From Nephromyces sp. MM_2019 (lineage: Eukaryota; Apicomplexa; Aconoidasida; Nephromycida), in NCBI GenBank assembly GCA_015657535.1, contig JADHZB010002148.1, positions 62,001 to 126,000 on the forward strand: DNA of 64,000 bases, read 5' to 3'. Numbering within the stretch: position 1 is the stretch's first letter; the number at the start of each line of letters is the position of its first letter. Shown here in pieces: positions 43,834-57,400 of the stretch. Both the position numbers and the translations under genes were made by a program. The notes below the pieces were generated by a model. It had not been told where the DNA came from, did no database searches, and saw nothing but the letters and a program-made list of their open reading frames with translations.

Positions 43834-45479
43834 ATGGCTCCCTCTGAAAACAAAGATAACTTTCTCATTAATTTGGCTCTTGGTGGCGTTTCCGGTGGCA
43901 TTAGTAAAACATGCGTAGCCCCTCTCGAAAGAGCAAAGATTCTCTTGCAATTACAAGATGCATCCTCACAGATAGGTAGTGGAAAAGTTGCCAAATATAA
44001 TGGTTTGGTCGATTGTCTTGTGCGCGTAAACAGGGAACAAGGATTCCTATCTTTTTGGAGAGGTAACTCGATTTCAATTTGTACGTACTTTATCTCTTTT
44101 CCGAAAAGCTTTTTACACAACTAGGCTAGACAACACTTAAATTGCTTGAGTCCTACTCATTTAAAGACACTTAGTGACTCTTGATATAAAACATGTTGAT
44201 TTTTATTCATTATTTAAAACGAATAATTTTTTGCCCTAGGAAACTTCACAAACGTTTTGAGATACTTTCCTACACAAGCCCTTAATTTTGCTTGCAAAGA
44301 TCGTTATCAATCCTTTTTTGTAAGACATGATAAAAACACAGATTTCTGGAAATTTTTCGGAGGAATGCTCTTATCTGGAGGAGCAGCAGGTTATGAACCC
44401 GTATCACTTTTTATCCTTAGTCTAATTTATCGTTCTAATTATATATTCAATTCTACTCTCGCACAATATTGAATCATTAAATTTTTTCCAGGTGCAACAT
44501 CTCACCTATTTGTTTACCCGATGGATTTCGCCCGTACAAGAATGTCTGCAGATATTGGAAACAACAAAGAAAGCCGACAATTTAACGGTTTAATTGATTG
44601 CTGCCAGAAAATTTATAAATCAGTGAGTCCTTTTAAATGATTTTTGATTCGAAATAAATCAGAAGCATTCCTAACATTTAATTTTAATTTATCATTAGTT
44701 CACTTATATAAACCCTAACTGGATATTTATAAGCAAATTCGATATATTTTCATAAAATATTATAGAGGTGAAATATCTTATTTTAAATCTTACGAAACTA
44801 TTCATTAATAATTTCCAGGAAATCGATTTTGAAACGAATTTCCTAAATATTCTGTACATTATATAGGATGGTATAAGAGGACTATATTATGGATTCAGCT
44901 GGAGTATCACAGGAATTTTTGTCTACCGTGCTTCTTTTTTTGGACTTTATGACACTTCTAAGGCAATGATTTATAAAAAGGATCAAAGTAACATTTTTCT
45001 CAACTTTACCCTTGGTTTTACAGCTGAGACTCTATCAGGTATAGTGGCTTATCCGATCGACACAGTTAGGTAATTACTTCTATTTTGTTTGAGTATATAA
45101 CTAAAACTATGTATTGGAATTTATAACTAATAAGATTCTATCTTGATTTTCATAGGCGTAGATTAATGATGCAAGCCGGCCGCACTGATATCCTCTATAA
45201 GTCCGGTTTTGACTGCATGTCTAAAATCATGGTAATTCTACATCTCTATTTTGGCTAACATACTATTTCAACTTAATTTGTATTTATCATATACAGTAAA
45301 ATATGATATGAAGAATTTTTATTGTTTTAACAATTGTTTTTCATTTTTTATTTTCAACTTAGAAACATGAGGGCTCTGCTGCTTTTTTCAAGGGATGCTT
45401 CTCAAATGTTTTGAGAGGTGCCGGAGGTGCTATAGTCCTGGTTTTGTATGATGAGATGCAACGTTTAATATATAAATAA
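43834..45479 (+). CDS. AAC: Mitochondrial ADP/ATP carrier (adenine nucleotide translocase)
   Basis: Six exons: 43834-44062, 44240-44389, 44492-44622, 44867-45069, 45156-45231 and 45363-45479, about 300 residues, all in phase. It exchanges matrix ATP for cytosolic ADP across the inner membrane. The three mitochondrial-carrier repeats are marked by PLERAK, PMDFAR and PIDTVR, each followed by a helix and the second-half helices ([45 protein letters not shown]). The ADP/ATP carrier signature, normally RRRMMM, reads RRRLMM here. Substrate-contact segments [14 protein letters not shown] and [11 protein letters not shown] are kept. No cleavable presequence is seen, as usual. Confidence 0.96.
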
Positions 45480-46390
45480 AATTTTATTTTGAGATCAGCT
45501 AAAATTAAAATTTATAATTAATTCAAAACAATATTTTTAAGCATTTCTCCAAATCAATATAATATCTAATTAAAACATCATTTTTATTTTAGGAGTAGGG
45601 AGACTCCACACTGTAATTAATCATATATCAATACGAAGATTTCATTTTTATTTTAAGCTTTTTATTTAAATTTATTTCCGGATCTAATTTAGCATAGCAA
45701 TTATATTTAAGTAATTTTTGGAAGAAGTCAATATATAAGTTTTTACCAAAGTCATTACCAGATTAGGACTGTATGTAATTAACTAATTAGAAAAATAACA
45801 TCTATTGTGTATAATATAATGAGTTGGTTCCTATTATATGCTTCCTTTAATCAAATTAATTATGAGCCTTTAGTATGATAATCTGAACAATATATTCATA
45901 TGATATTTCCATTTATGATATAAATGAAACACATTCTGCTGTAAAAAATTTCAAAGCTCATTAAGAATATATTTTATAAGTCTATTCTGGTGAAACAATA
46001 ATATATCTTGAACGATTTTCTTATCTCAGTTTAAGATGGTTGTAGTGTTTGTTAATTTAAGAGTTACATTGTGTATAAGTTATGAACAATCAACTAAGCT
46101 TTAAGTGAACTATTTCATAAATTCTCGAGCATGACATATGAATTCCTCTTTTATGGACTTGGTAAAAAAAGGAAAACAATGAGTTTATTTTCTATTGAAA
46201 TTTATGTTTTTTTGGACCAAAATAGTTATGTAGGCATATAATCGGATTTGTATGCGCTGAAAGTTATATGTAGGTGTTGTTGGTAGATATACTCGTGTAA
46301 ATATATTATAGTGGATGTTCCTAATATCATCTTTATTGTATAATTGTATATCAATTCATAAAAGTGAATATATAACTTTTTATTTTATTA
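45480..46390. other. Convergent 3' intergenic region, 0.9 kb
   Basis: Between the ends of the ADP/ATP carrier and EPL1. It is AT-rich, without open frames or obvious structure. Confidence 0.55.
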
Positions 46391-49300
46391 TTATTTTGTT
46401 GCTAAAGCTTCTGGCTTGACCGAGATAACCACTGAGCGTGATGTATTAGCACGATGCTCATTATATATTGACTGGGGAGCTGCAAGAGAGTACTGCAGTT
46501 GTGGAAAACAAATAATTTCTTATTTAGTGTTGTATAGAAACTTTCTATGAGCTATTTTAAACGGGATTGGATAAAGAGAATGGTGTTTTTAAATGAATCA
46601 ATTCTCAATAATGTGGCGTAAGTTAATCAAGACAAATATATAAAATTTGTAATTTATATGAATTAAGGTGAATTGGACTTACTCTTAGCCAAGCACGAAA
46701 ACTTTGTAACGATTCCCAATCTTCCTGTGCTGGCCTTTCATTATTTGATATATTTGTATTGAAGGCAGGATTTGAATTCGGACCATTAGAGTTTAAGTTT
46801 GAATAGAATGTAGCGAGGTTGGTCGAGCTTCCATGGGCTGATTTGTAGGTAGATTCTCCAACTTCGCTTATACCACTTGGATTATACATTATCCTATTAT
46901 CCTTAAGTGTGGAATCATCATCAAAACTTAAGAGAGTATCGAGTATTCGATCACGAGTTAATTGGTCAGAATATTGATCAGATATCTTGTAAAGGTCAAA
47001 ACCTAATGAAGTGTAAGATATTGGGTGGTGAAGAAAAAGGTGTTATGTAGATTGTGGAAATAGGTTGAAGATCTTCAATATTTGACTGATGAATAGGAAT
47101 GTAATCCATTCAAAAGTTTGAACATAATGCTCATTGTTTGAAGTGTAGATGGTAAGATAGGTGAGTGATCAAATATTTTACATCATAAAAGCTTTATCTA
47201 GGAGTCAATGACAGCAAATACATATTGACGGAAAAAAAAACTTACTTGTTAAGTTTGACCCAATTTCTGGTAAGTCTTTGGTGGTTGTGGATTTATTATT
47301 ATTATCGTTGGTTAGTGGCGAAGATAGGTTATTTGAAAAGTATTCAAGGTCTTGATAATATGGGACTGGTTTGTTGTAAGCCTAAGTGTTTGAGAATTTG
47401 TTTACATAATTAGATTAGTGTTTATATATGGTTGTGTTGGTAATTAAGAAGTTTCTTACTCTTAAACGATCTACCCAAATTCGACCACCTCTACCACGTC
47501 TCCTAATTATCCTAAGGTGTAAATTACTGCTAGATGGAGAAGCTGATGTTGTAATATGACCTCCAGGAAGGGCTTGTGTGTGGTGTGAAGATGTTATGGA
47601 TTGTAAGTACCTTGGGTCTTTGAATTATATAAATTATGAAGTTATGTTAAAAAAAATACAATAAAACTAAGCTTCCTACAAAGGTGCTAATTTTATATGT
47701 ATAAAAATAGAAATTTAGATATATCATGAACCTTAATTATGTGATTTCAAAAATAGTACATAGAAATTCTATATAAATTTATATAGATTGATGTAATTAG
47801 CTTATTAGGTTAATTATTCGTACCAGATTTATCAATGTTGAAAATCGTTGGCCTATAAAAAATAAATCAAATGAAATTTTGAATTCAAATTTTAAAATAT
47901 CAATATGTTGTCTATATATTTGAGTCAGCAGTTTATAAATCTTTATAAAGATGTGGGTTCAAGGGGTTTTGTTTATGGACAAGAGAGATTGATCAGTTTC
48001 AAATAAAAAGTTAAATAAAAGGAATTCAAGACTCATTTTTAACCATGTATAAATCAGGATACATACTTGTCTTTTTCCTTCTTTGATTTCTTAGAAGTTT
48101 TAGTAAATTTCTTTTCCTTCAAGAATTCCCAATGAGGTACCTTGTATGTGGGGTCAAATAGCTCATGACTCATTTGTTCAAATAATAATTCATTTAATTC
48201 TAGTAAGGCCAACTTTCTTTCATCTCTTTGCTTTATTTTCTTTATCAATTTTTCTACCTGATATGATAAAAAGTGAGGAGTTTAATTGATAAAGATGCTA
48301 CGTCATAATTATTTATCTTCACATAATAAGAGATCGTTAAAGTTCTATCCACTGTGTCCGGGTCTTAAAATGTGTAATAATAGTTAGTAAATGTAATGTT
48401 TTGGGTCAAAATAGCAATTTCTCTTAATTGAAGATTTAATTCATAGATCTAGTAAATTATGTATAAAATAGCTCTAAATTGACGACTTTGTGCTTGGATA
48501 TGTTGGTTTATATGTAGATAATCATAGCTAAATGTAGTTATAATTCGCTGATGGTTGATTATTAAGATTCAAAGGTCGAAGTATAGCAACATTATTGAAA
48601 TATATCATTATTAAAATAATTTATTATATAACAGTATAGACCTGTGGAGCTTTTGTTAAATATATAAGTAGTGTGTTAGCAGTATAGGGAAGATGGATGA
48701 GTTAATAGGGTAAAATGTTCGAAAGTTTTTTAATCAAGCTTTATTTGTAAATAGTAAATGGCATGTAAAGTGCACTTCTTTTTACCTTCCGACAAAATTC
48801 AAGAAACTTTTCCAGTTTTTGTATAGTTTCGAACTTATTTCTCTTAGGCCTTCTAAGTGTCATTTTATCACTGACTCTTGGCCTGAAAGTTGCAAAAGGG
48901 CTGGTGTCGTGGAGTTTAGTGGGTTGCCAAAATGAGCGTTCAAGAGGCCTTGAAACAGCTTGCCGTCTTTGTTTCCAATGCTAATGAAAATTAGAAGGAA
49001 AGCACGGATTGATAGTGTAATTTAAACAATAGGCGTGTATAGAGATTATACAAAAGGTTAAAATTGAGATAAATGTTTTAGGGTTTTCAAAGATAACGAA
49101 TACTAAATCAAATAGGTTAATTTCATTAAATAAATTATGAATATGATATATTTTTATACTTATACTTACATTATGAACTTCTTTAACGATATGAGAAGGC
49201 ACATCAATGCATAAATCTTTCTTAATCTTCAAAGCTGAGAGTTGCAAAATGTAGGGGAAACATATTCCATGTAATAAACTATTTTTAAGGAAAAATGCCC

Positions 49301-50500
49301 CAATAGATGTATAAAACGTTCATTTTTTTGTTACAAATGCTTTATGTATATAGGAATACTTTTGAACTTGTAGTCTATTGTGAAAAAAAGTAAAAGATAT
49401 GTGAATGTAAGAATAGTCCACTGACCTTCGTCAAAATTTATTTCACCTTGTCCTTCTCCCCATTTACCCGATGACTTCTCGAAGGCATCAATTAACTTAC
49501 AAAAATTAATCTGAGTAAATAAAATAGTGAAAAGTTGCTTCGAAGCACTATAAAAATTCTATAATCGTAGGTAGAATATAGAATAAATTAATTGAAATGA
49601 TATTTGGTTCAAAGGCATAGTGGGATTGATGTCGAATTTTGATAAGATTTTGTAAAAAGCTTATGAGTGGCGTCTGTTAGGTTCAAGATATGAGAAAGCA
49701 GGAGAGTTTCGAAATTAATTAGAATTGTGAGGTATTTTATACGTTAAAGGGTTTCAAATCTTAGTCGATATACAAAGAGTTTATCCTTAAAGTAGTATAA
49801 AAGTGTTATTATTTGATGTTACACCATAATAACTATCATGAGAAAAAGTACCTCTGAAAGGACAGATTTGCTATGATTGTTAAACACCATTTGCTTTTGA
49901 AGGGTTTTAAGAAAAAGGTCATCTTCTTGGAGAATGTCAAAATGTATAATGGAGCCATCGTCAATAATAATTCCAGAAACACTGCATATTTAATTATATG
50001 AGGTCAGGTAGGTATATTGTGAAATGGTAAGTACTGAGAATTTGATTAAAATATCCTGTGTTAATAGAAGATGAGCTCTAAGATAGTCTAAGTAGTAGCA
50101 ATCAACACGCATTTCGGTTGTTTAGAATCAAATTAAATATTCATTTATTGACTGACTATTCTTTTTTGCACTCGTGGCGTATATAGTGATCATGGTTGGT
50201 AAAAGTTCGATTGTAAACGTCTAATTTACTTTCTTGGATAGTAACGGGTGGTATAACAATGTTTTTTCGCTTTTGTTGATATTTCTCCTTCAATTCTTCC
50301 ACATTGAATGAGTTATCTGACTTAAAGCCAAGGTTTGTTGGATCTATCCTTAAATTGTGGTCCTCGGTTGAAAATTTATTCAAATCTTCAATAGAATGAA
50401 TTATAGGAAGGTTTTTGTTCAAATCAATTGGTCGTGATCGAAGCTGTCGAGGTGGAGGATTAGTGTCATGATTAATATTTACAGGCGGAGTGAAACGCAT
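46391..50500 (-). CDS. EPL1: Enhancer of polycomb-like protein (EPL1), NuA4-type histone acetyltransferase subunit
   Basis: About ten exons, roughly 540 residues, starting MRFTPPVNIN at 50498-50500 and ending ALATK with the stop at 46391-46393. The EPL1 domain is clear: QLRSRPIDLNKNLPII, QQKRKNIVIPPVTI, LQEDDLFLKTLQKQM, INFCKLIDAFEKSSGKWGE, then VHNHWKQRR, SRPLERSFWQP, FATFRPRVSDKMTLRRPKR and KLIKKIKQRDERKLALLEL, each aligning with human EPC1. A later RRRGRGGRIWVDRLR matches the EPC1 GRGGRVLLDR element. A 29-base exon at 47824-47852 restores phase between the exons on either side. The chain between 47.46 and 46.99 kb has more than one possible solution. Family role: scaffold linking the MYST acetylase to nucleosomes. 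Confidence 0.87.
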
Positions 50501-52551
50501 TTTGAAATTTTTCAAACAGTTTGTACTTTAGGAATTGATAATGTACTTTTTTGAACCTATCGAGTAAATATGCAAGAAATTAGAAGACCACAAGTATGTT
50601 GGGATTCTGTCTTGGATGATGTAGATTGAACATCATAAACGAAATCAATAGGCAATTATTCGACTAGACGAATTAATGGAACATATTGGGATCAACAGAA
50701 AGTGCATTCTTTTGTTTTAACATTCAGAGTTTAATCAATATATACACCACATTTGAAACTGTTGGGTACTTGCTCAAGGACTTTATGGATAGTTTGTAAG
50801 GGGGTCGTGGATGTTATTGGTAGAGTCAATACTGAAATTGGTAGCTTAAAGTTAATTACTTTAGTACAAAGACTTAATTTTTTGAAATGACTAAGATTGA
50901 TGTGTTTACATATGTTTCAATATTATCATAATAATAGATGAACCTAGAAGATGAAGTCAAACTAGGAATATAGTCAAACTGACTTTAATAATATTTATTT
51001 TATAGACTTTATGGCATAGAAAATCAAGGTGGGTTATGTTATCCAGTGGGTTATGGAATGAAATCGTCTTGGAGCGATTTCAGTGAATTTGCCAAGAACC
51101 AAAAGGGTTGTTATCACAATGGACACATTTTATGTAGGGTCAAACTAGGCATTTGATGTTAAGGTCGTGCTTACCACTGAGAAATTTAATATACTGGCAT
51201 GAGGCAGATACAGCTGGGGCTAAATTTGATTTACTCTTCCCTTAGCTCATTTCATTTATTGGGTTTTGTATACAGAGGACCTGAAGGAAGAAAAGTGAGA
51301 GTGTCATAATTTACTCATAGCTATTGTCAAGAGTCTTTCGACAGAGTTTACAGAAATTGTATCGGAATGATAATTGCTCTAAAAAGGAGCTTCTAACTCA
51401 TTAAAAGTTTGTAGAGTCGCAACTCTATAGTAAGGCCTACATCACATAGTGCTGTTCTGAAAACACCTAAAAGTTTCTAGAGTGAAGTGATAGCGCCTAA
51501 TATTCGACATTACCCAAATATGCTTTGACTGACTTGTTAGAAAAATTTTTAACAATAGGGAATTCTGAATATTTGACCATTAAGTGTGTTTTAACAATTA
51601 ATAAATGGCTTCTTTCATTAAAAAATTCAATTATTTCCCTATATAAACAAAAGAGTGAACAATAGGTGAAAATAAAATTAAAGTTGTGTTATGCTAAAAA
51701 AATGAAAGTTTTCTAAAATTCGCTTAAGTTTCTAAGTATAGATAGATCTTGAATTTTCTCAAGAATTATGCTTAAAGTAAACATTGAATCTAAGAGATTT
51801 GATTTAGGGTAAAACCAAGTTAATTTCTCCTCCTCTGGCTCAAACCAATTAGTCGTTATAAAACTGTGTTAAGATGGTATTACACATGGGTGGCATTGGA
51901 TAATAAAAATTTGTGATAAATGAGGATATGAAATTCACTGATGTAATTTTTTCCCTACTCATTCGATAGATAAAATGGAGAAATTTTATGTAGAAAGTAT
52001 GCCTTCAATCGGTGTGAATTAAGAGATAGGTACGTTACTTAATAGGTTTAGTGCATAAAATATTTGAGTTTAGTGATTTCTGTGAAGCAAGAGAAGCTAA
52101 TTTCAAATAAAAGAAAGTTATAGCATTCTCACAAGACTTCGATTTCTAACAAAAAGTAACAAATTTAGGCAATTCACAAAGGAGTATATTAATTTATTTG
52201 TGCTAAAAGCTGTCTAGAAAATGTTAAAAATAGAAATATAACGGTATCTTGGATACGATGATGAAATTAACTTTTTTTAAACATTAAAAATGAAGATAAA
52301 CAAAATATAGCACACCTGGACAGGTATTAACTATATATCTATTCTGACAGGGTAAGCAACATTTTATGTTACAATTGGATAATTGACTCGTATTTTCTAA
52401 AATCCCAAATTTGCAAATATTTAATTTAAAACAAAACTAGCTCATATTGGCATTTAATTGAAGTTGTAACAAATACTTGAGAACTTTCATTTAAAATCAA
52501 AATAATTCAAGTTTTTATAGAATTTCATTGATCTACAAAAGCAACCCAAAA
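50501..52551. other. Divergent intergenic region, 2.05 kb
   Basis: Shared upstream region of EPL1 (leftward) and ClpP (rightward). On the plus strand G is commoner than C through much of 50.5-51.8 kb, as in the EPL1 gene itself, suggesting a long leftward leader or an unseen leftward unit. No coding exon is recognised. Confidence 0.5.
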
Positions 52552-53703
52552 ATGTCAAAAATATTAGGGATAATTGTAGTAATCAATTGTTTTATAATTC
52601 TCTCCGAGACAATTGACAATAGTGGATGTTCCCTAAACTTTATCACACAGACTATTTATCCACTCGAAAAGAAATCGAAATTCTCTTTTCATACCAGAAA
52701 TCTAAGCTTAAATCGTTATAAAACTTCAGAAACACCCGATGACCCATCCTCCCCATCCCCCATATTACCGAGGCCTAAAAACCATCAAGTAACCTCGCTA
52801 TATAGAACTTATATGAATATTTTTTTATTGATTCTTCTTAATTGACAAAAGAGAATATATATTTATAAACTAAACCTAATGTAGATTCGTACTATTGACC
52901 AAAACCTCTTTTGAATAGAATTGCTTACCAAAAGTTGAGGACGGTCGCTTGGACATATATAGCAGATTGATGAAAGATAGAAAACTTTTTATTGGTAGCC
53001 AGATAAATGATGAATTGGCAAACAGCTTGGTTGCTCAAATGATATACTTGGCATCCATAAACCCTGAGAAATCAATCAAACTTTATATTAACTCACCAGG
53101 AGGGAGTGTAACTGCTGGTATGGAAAATTCTATGGTCATTCTGTACAAGTTTGCAATTCTTTGTTGTATTACTATGCTTAAGATATATCCATTATTAAAC
53201 GACATAGGCATGGCGATCTTCGACATGATTAATCACATCCCGTGTGATGTAGAAACTATATGCTTGGGCTCGGCTAGCTCTATGGCTGCATTTCTCCTTG
53301 CGGCTGGAACTACTGGAAAGCGGAAATCTTTCCCTAATTGCCGTATCATGATCCACCAACCCTTAGGTAATACGACTAGTTAACTATAGTCTCAATCTAC
53401 AAATTTTTGTAAAATCATAACTTCTATCTAGAACTCGCTTTCATTTTACTTTTCCATTTAGGCGGAGCTCACGGACAAGCTGCTGATATAGAAATACAAG
53501 CGAAAGAAATACTTTTTACAAAACAGTTACTAAACACATATTTATCCCACTATACTGGCCAACCTATCAGTAAGATCGAAGAGGATACGGATCGAAACTT
53601 TTTTATGACAGCATCCGAGGCTCTTTCTTATGGTATAATCGACGAAGTTATACAAACAAAAATCTCTCATGTTCATGTTGATGCTATGCCAAGCTTAATT
53701 TAG
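52552..53703 (+). CDS. ClpP: ATP-dependent Clp protease proteolytic subunit ClpP, probably apicoplast-targeted
   Basis: Four exons (52552-52788, 52919-53117, 53208-53366, 53462-53703), about 310 residues, in phase. The N-terminus [17 protein letters not shown] is a signal peptide. About 60 residues follow that are rich in Ser, Asn, Lys and Arg, like a plastid transit peptide. The mature part starts near [19 protein letters not shown]. It has [13 protein letters not shown], the catalytic Ser in [13 protein letters not shown], His in [15 protein letters not shown] and Asp in [16 protein letters not shown], so the triad is complete. The ClpP fold ends at [11 protein letters not shown]. It degrades proteins delivered by a Clp AAA chaperone. 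The bipartite leader points to the apicoplast stroma; a mitochondrial ClpP would not need a signal peptide. Confidence 0.95.
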
Positions 53704-54439
53704 TTTATTCCATTTTTACTCTGAGATCACTCATTTAAGCATTATTAAAAATATACACAACATCTACATCACTCTATTCCTGTGCTATAATATAAAATTG
53801 GGATTCTCACCCCAGATATTTTTGAACCTTTTTTGACAAAAATTTTCGTAAGATTTTTAAAAACATTATTAGCAGGTGTTTTGTTGAATTAACTATTAGA
53901 TACCCCAATCATGCATAATATTTAACTTAACTAGAAACACTGAACAAACTCTTCGAAAATTACATTTGAAATCTTTTGTCGTTAAAAAAAATTAAATTGG
54001 AATTTAGTCTTCAAATCAATTTTTTCTAATAAAATAAGCAAAATCCTAACTTTTTGAATGAACTAATTTGTGTGACTTAGACTTGAAAAATAATATCATA
54101 CTAGAAAAAATGATCAACTTAAGATTATGAAACACATGATTATCTCAACTAAAATCAACGCGTTTGAAAATACTAATAATTAAATAGTTGTACTCAACTT
54201 TCGATTTCACTTTGATTTTATATTGAACAAGGTTTTAGGGATTTTTTGAACTTTTTAGATTGCGAAGCTCTTTGAAAAGTCACACATGAAAATTCCAATG
54301 AGTTGTCTGAGTTAGGAAAATTTACAATTTTGTCCAAAGCTTTTGCAAACTGTTCATTTAATTAATCTTATCCATAGTTATGGGTTAATTTGTTTTGAAA
54401 AATTTTTAAAATATTGAAAAAGGTTGTACTGAATCAAAA
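53704..54439. other. Intergenic, 0.7 kb
   Basis: ClpP 3' flank and 5' flank of the next plus-strand gene. It is AT-rich and nothing is recognised. Confidence 0.55.
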
Positions 54440-57400
54440 ATGTCAACTAATCAAAAGCGAAAATCAATCAATCCAAGTTCGGATTTTGCTCATTGCAGCA
54501 TATTGAGAGTCAGAACAGTGGCTTGGACATTGCCTATAAGATTTCTTAAGATGGCCGAAAAATCCAACAAAGTGAGAATTTTTTCGCAAATTCATTTATG
54601 ATTTTAATGAGAATTTAAGGATCGACACTTACAATCTATAATTTTTTTCTAGTTCATGCTTGCTTTGGGATACAAGTGTGAAGACTTTAAAGAGATATTA
54701 TCAATGGAAGAGCGATGTATATATTTCCAAGAAGATGACATTGATAAGGTGAAGCTATAAGCAGTTTAATAATGTTGGCTCTAAATTTTGAATACACTTA
54801 CCTGTAATCTTACATCTGCTAGGTTGACTTTCATCATAGTTTTGATTTACCCTTCGGAATTGATCTTCGTGTAGGGAAACCAACTTTAAGAATTTCTATT
54901 TACCAAGTAATTTAAAAATTAGTAAATTAGATTGAAACTTAGGCTTTTTACCAAACTTAATTTACTTATTCCAGCTAACTAAGTTGAGACCCAAAGAGTT
55001 AGGTTTCTTAGAAGTGGAATTAGGAGTTAATTTTTCTCTACTTAGAGATAGAACTTTGACTCATTTCTATGACATACACTTCTACGAAGAGTTCATGAAA
55101 GGAGGTTAGGTTTAGCTTCAAAATTTTTAAAAACTAAATACCACTTTTACTCGCTTACAAAATAAACCGATTAATTTTTAACACTGAAACGTTAATTAAG
55201 GTCAAATAGCAATTTCTGTTGTACCGACAATGGTTTCGGAGATTGCTGAGAAGAAGCTCCCGACATTAGTAGGCTTAAAATTTTACTTATAAAATTCATA
55301 AAGCATAAAAAATTATTCTGATTGTTGTTAAAATCTCAAGACCCATACAATATTAGAGGATCCAGAAGAAGCAGTAGAAATACCTGAAAAGGAACCTTCA
55401 ATTACTAAAGATACTGAGGATGAACAAAGGATATCTACTAAACCTCATAAATTGGTCTCACGAAAGGTATATTATCTAAATGAGTGTAAATTCCAATGGA
55501 AAAAAATTCGTTTTTTTGTATTAAGACTACCATGTTAGCTAGTAATGAAAGCATCCCTTCATTGGCCCATTTCGTAAAAGGTAAAATACTTTTTTATTAA
55601 AGTAAACCCGAATTTTATTTAAAAAACTTTTAAACTACTTACAGGGTTCTATTCATCACAATACAGTAGTGATTTCAATCATTTGGAGGGAATATACTTG
55701 GAGTCAGATGTTGAAAGTGTTTTAAACAAATTGACAATTCCTCTTTACAATAGGAAATATATTTATGACGTAGTTTCAAAATACTACGAAGGTAAAAAAG
55801 TATAGAGAATTTACTCCAAACTTGACTAGAATTTTTGTTTTCAAAAAGGTCTCAAATCTCCAAAAATTTCCATCGTTGACTCTTTCAACAATGAGCTTGA
55901 TAGATGTCTAATTCAACATTTGAAGACCGGACTATCAGATCAACCCACAATGCGTTTTAGGGATAGTAAACAGGCAAGCTTTAATCTCAAATCTATGGAA
56001 TTAACTATAAACTTAGCTATTATTAATTCCTTTTCATTGACTCTAGGCCCAAAACATTGACTTAAACAAAGAATTAATCTACAACTGTAGACTTGCTTCT
56101 ATACATAATTCATTGGAACGTGTCTCAATAAAACTTGTGAAAGAAATTGTTGATGATGAAATTTATAAAAATTTTCCTAAAATTAAAGAGGAAGACTTCC
56201 TCTTTAGGCTATCAACAACTACTGATGATTGCTCCAATTTTTGTTACAATTGGAGACAGAATGATGAAATTATAAGCCCAATTCTATTTACTGGAGAGAA
56301 AATTCCAAAATACATTGGCTTTGCCGAATTGCATTGTGACAATCAACTTTGTGATCTAAAACTATTCGAAAATGACAAAGTAAAGTGTTTTAACATTAAC
56401 TAGCCTCAATTGTTTACTAAACCTTTCGAATGATTTACTAAAAACATACATCACTAGGTTTATATCTCTACATATCCTTTCGAATTTGGAGGATTAATTG
56501 CTATATTGTGCTTAGGAAGTGATAATATCCGGTTCAATAAGGCTGTGAAGTTAGTAAACAATTTTTACTTGAAATACACTTAAATTATGCTAATTTCGAT
56601 TTCATGTCAATTAAGAGCCTATAAAGAAGAAATTAAAGCACAAGAGCTCATAAATAATGCTATTTTGAAGTATAAGTATTTTCGTGCAACTGAAGTAGTT
56701 GCAGATTTAAGTACTGATGAAAATTTTCAGCTCTCAATGCTTTCACTGAATCTTATGTTCGGTAAATTAGTAAAATTTATTATCTATTGGGATATGAAAA
56801 ACTCGTTAAATGATTTCAGCTATAAGTTATAGAGGCCATAAAGTGATTATAATGCCACTACCTCCTAAACCAATCAATTTAGAGCTAGAAGATATAAATA
56901 TTTTACAAGAGCTAAATGAGGTAACATCTTAACCAGTTCTGATATGATAACACTGTTTTTTAAACAAATAAATATTTCTTATGAAAGGAAATTGATTACA
57001 TTGAAAAATCAATTACTGGCTCTTGTCTTTCTTATTGCTCTCTGGCAAAAGGAAAACTTTTGAAAGTATTCCCTGAGTCGTATAACAGATTTGTTTTATA
57101 TCACGTAATTTAAGCTTACAAAATTTTCTACACAATTATTAAAGCTGTGAAACAAATGTATTTTTAGCTTCATAAAGTTTCTGGTGAAGGACTCTGGCTA
57201 GCAAAAGGAGATATTGAATTGGTGATAAGCTAAAATTAGTACTTTGATGTAGACTTGTATATATTTAAATGATCTAACTATTTTTTTAGGAAGAGAAAAA
57301 AGCAACTAAGAATAAAGAGACTAAAATGTTACATCATGCTATTAGATCTGATTCACTAAGCATAGAAGCAAGAATAAGCTTGTAAGTGTGACTTTAATTT

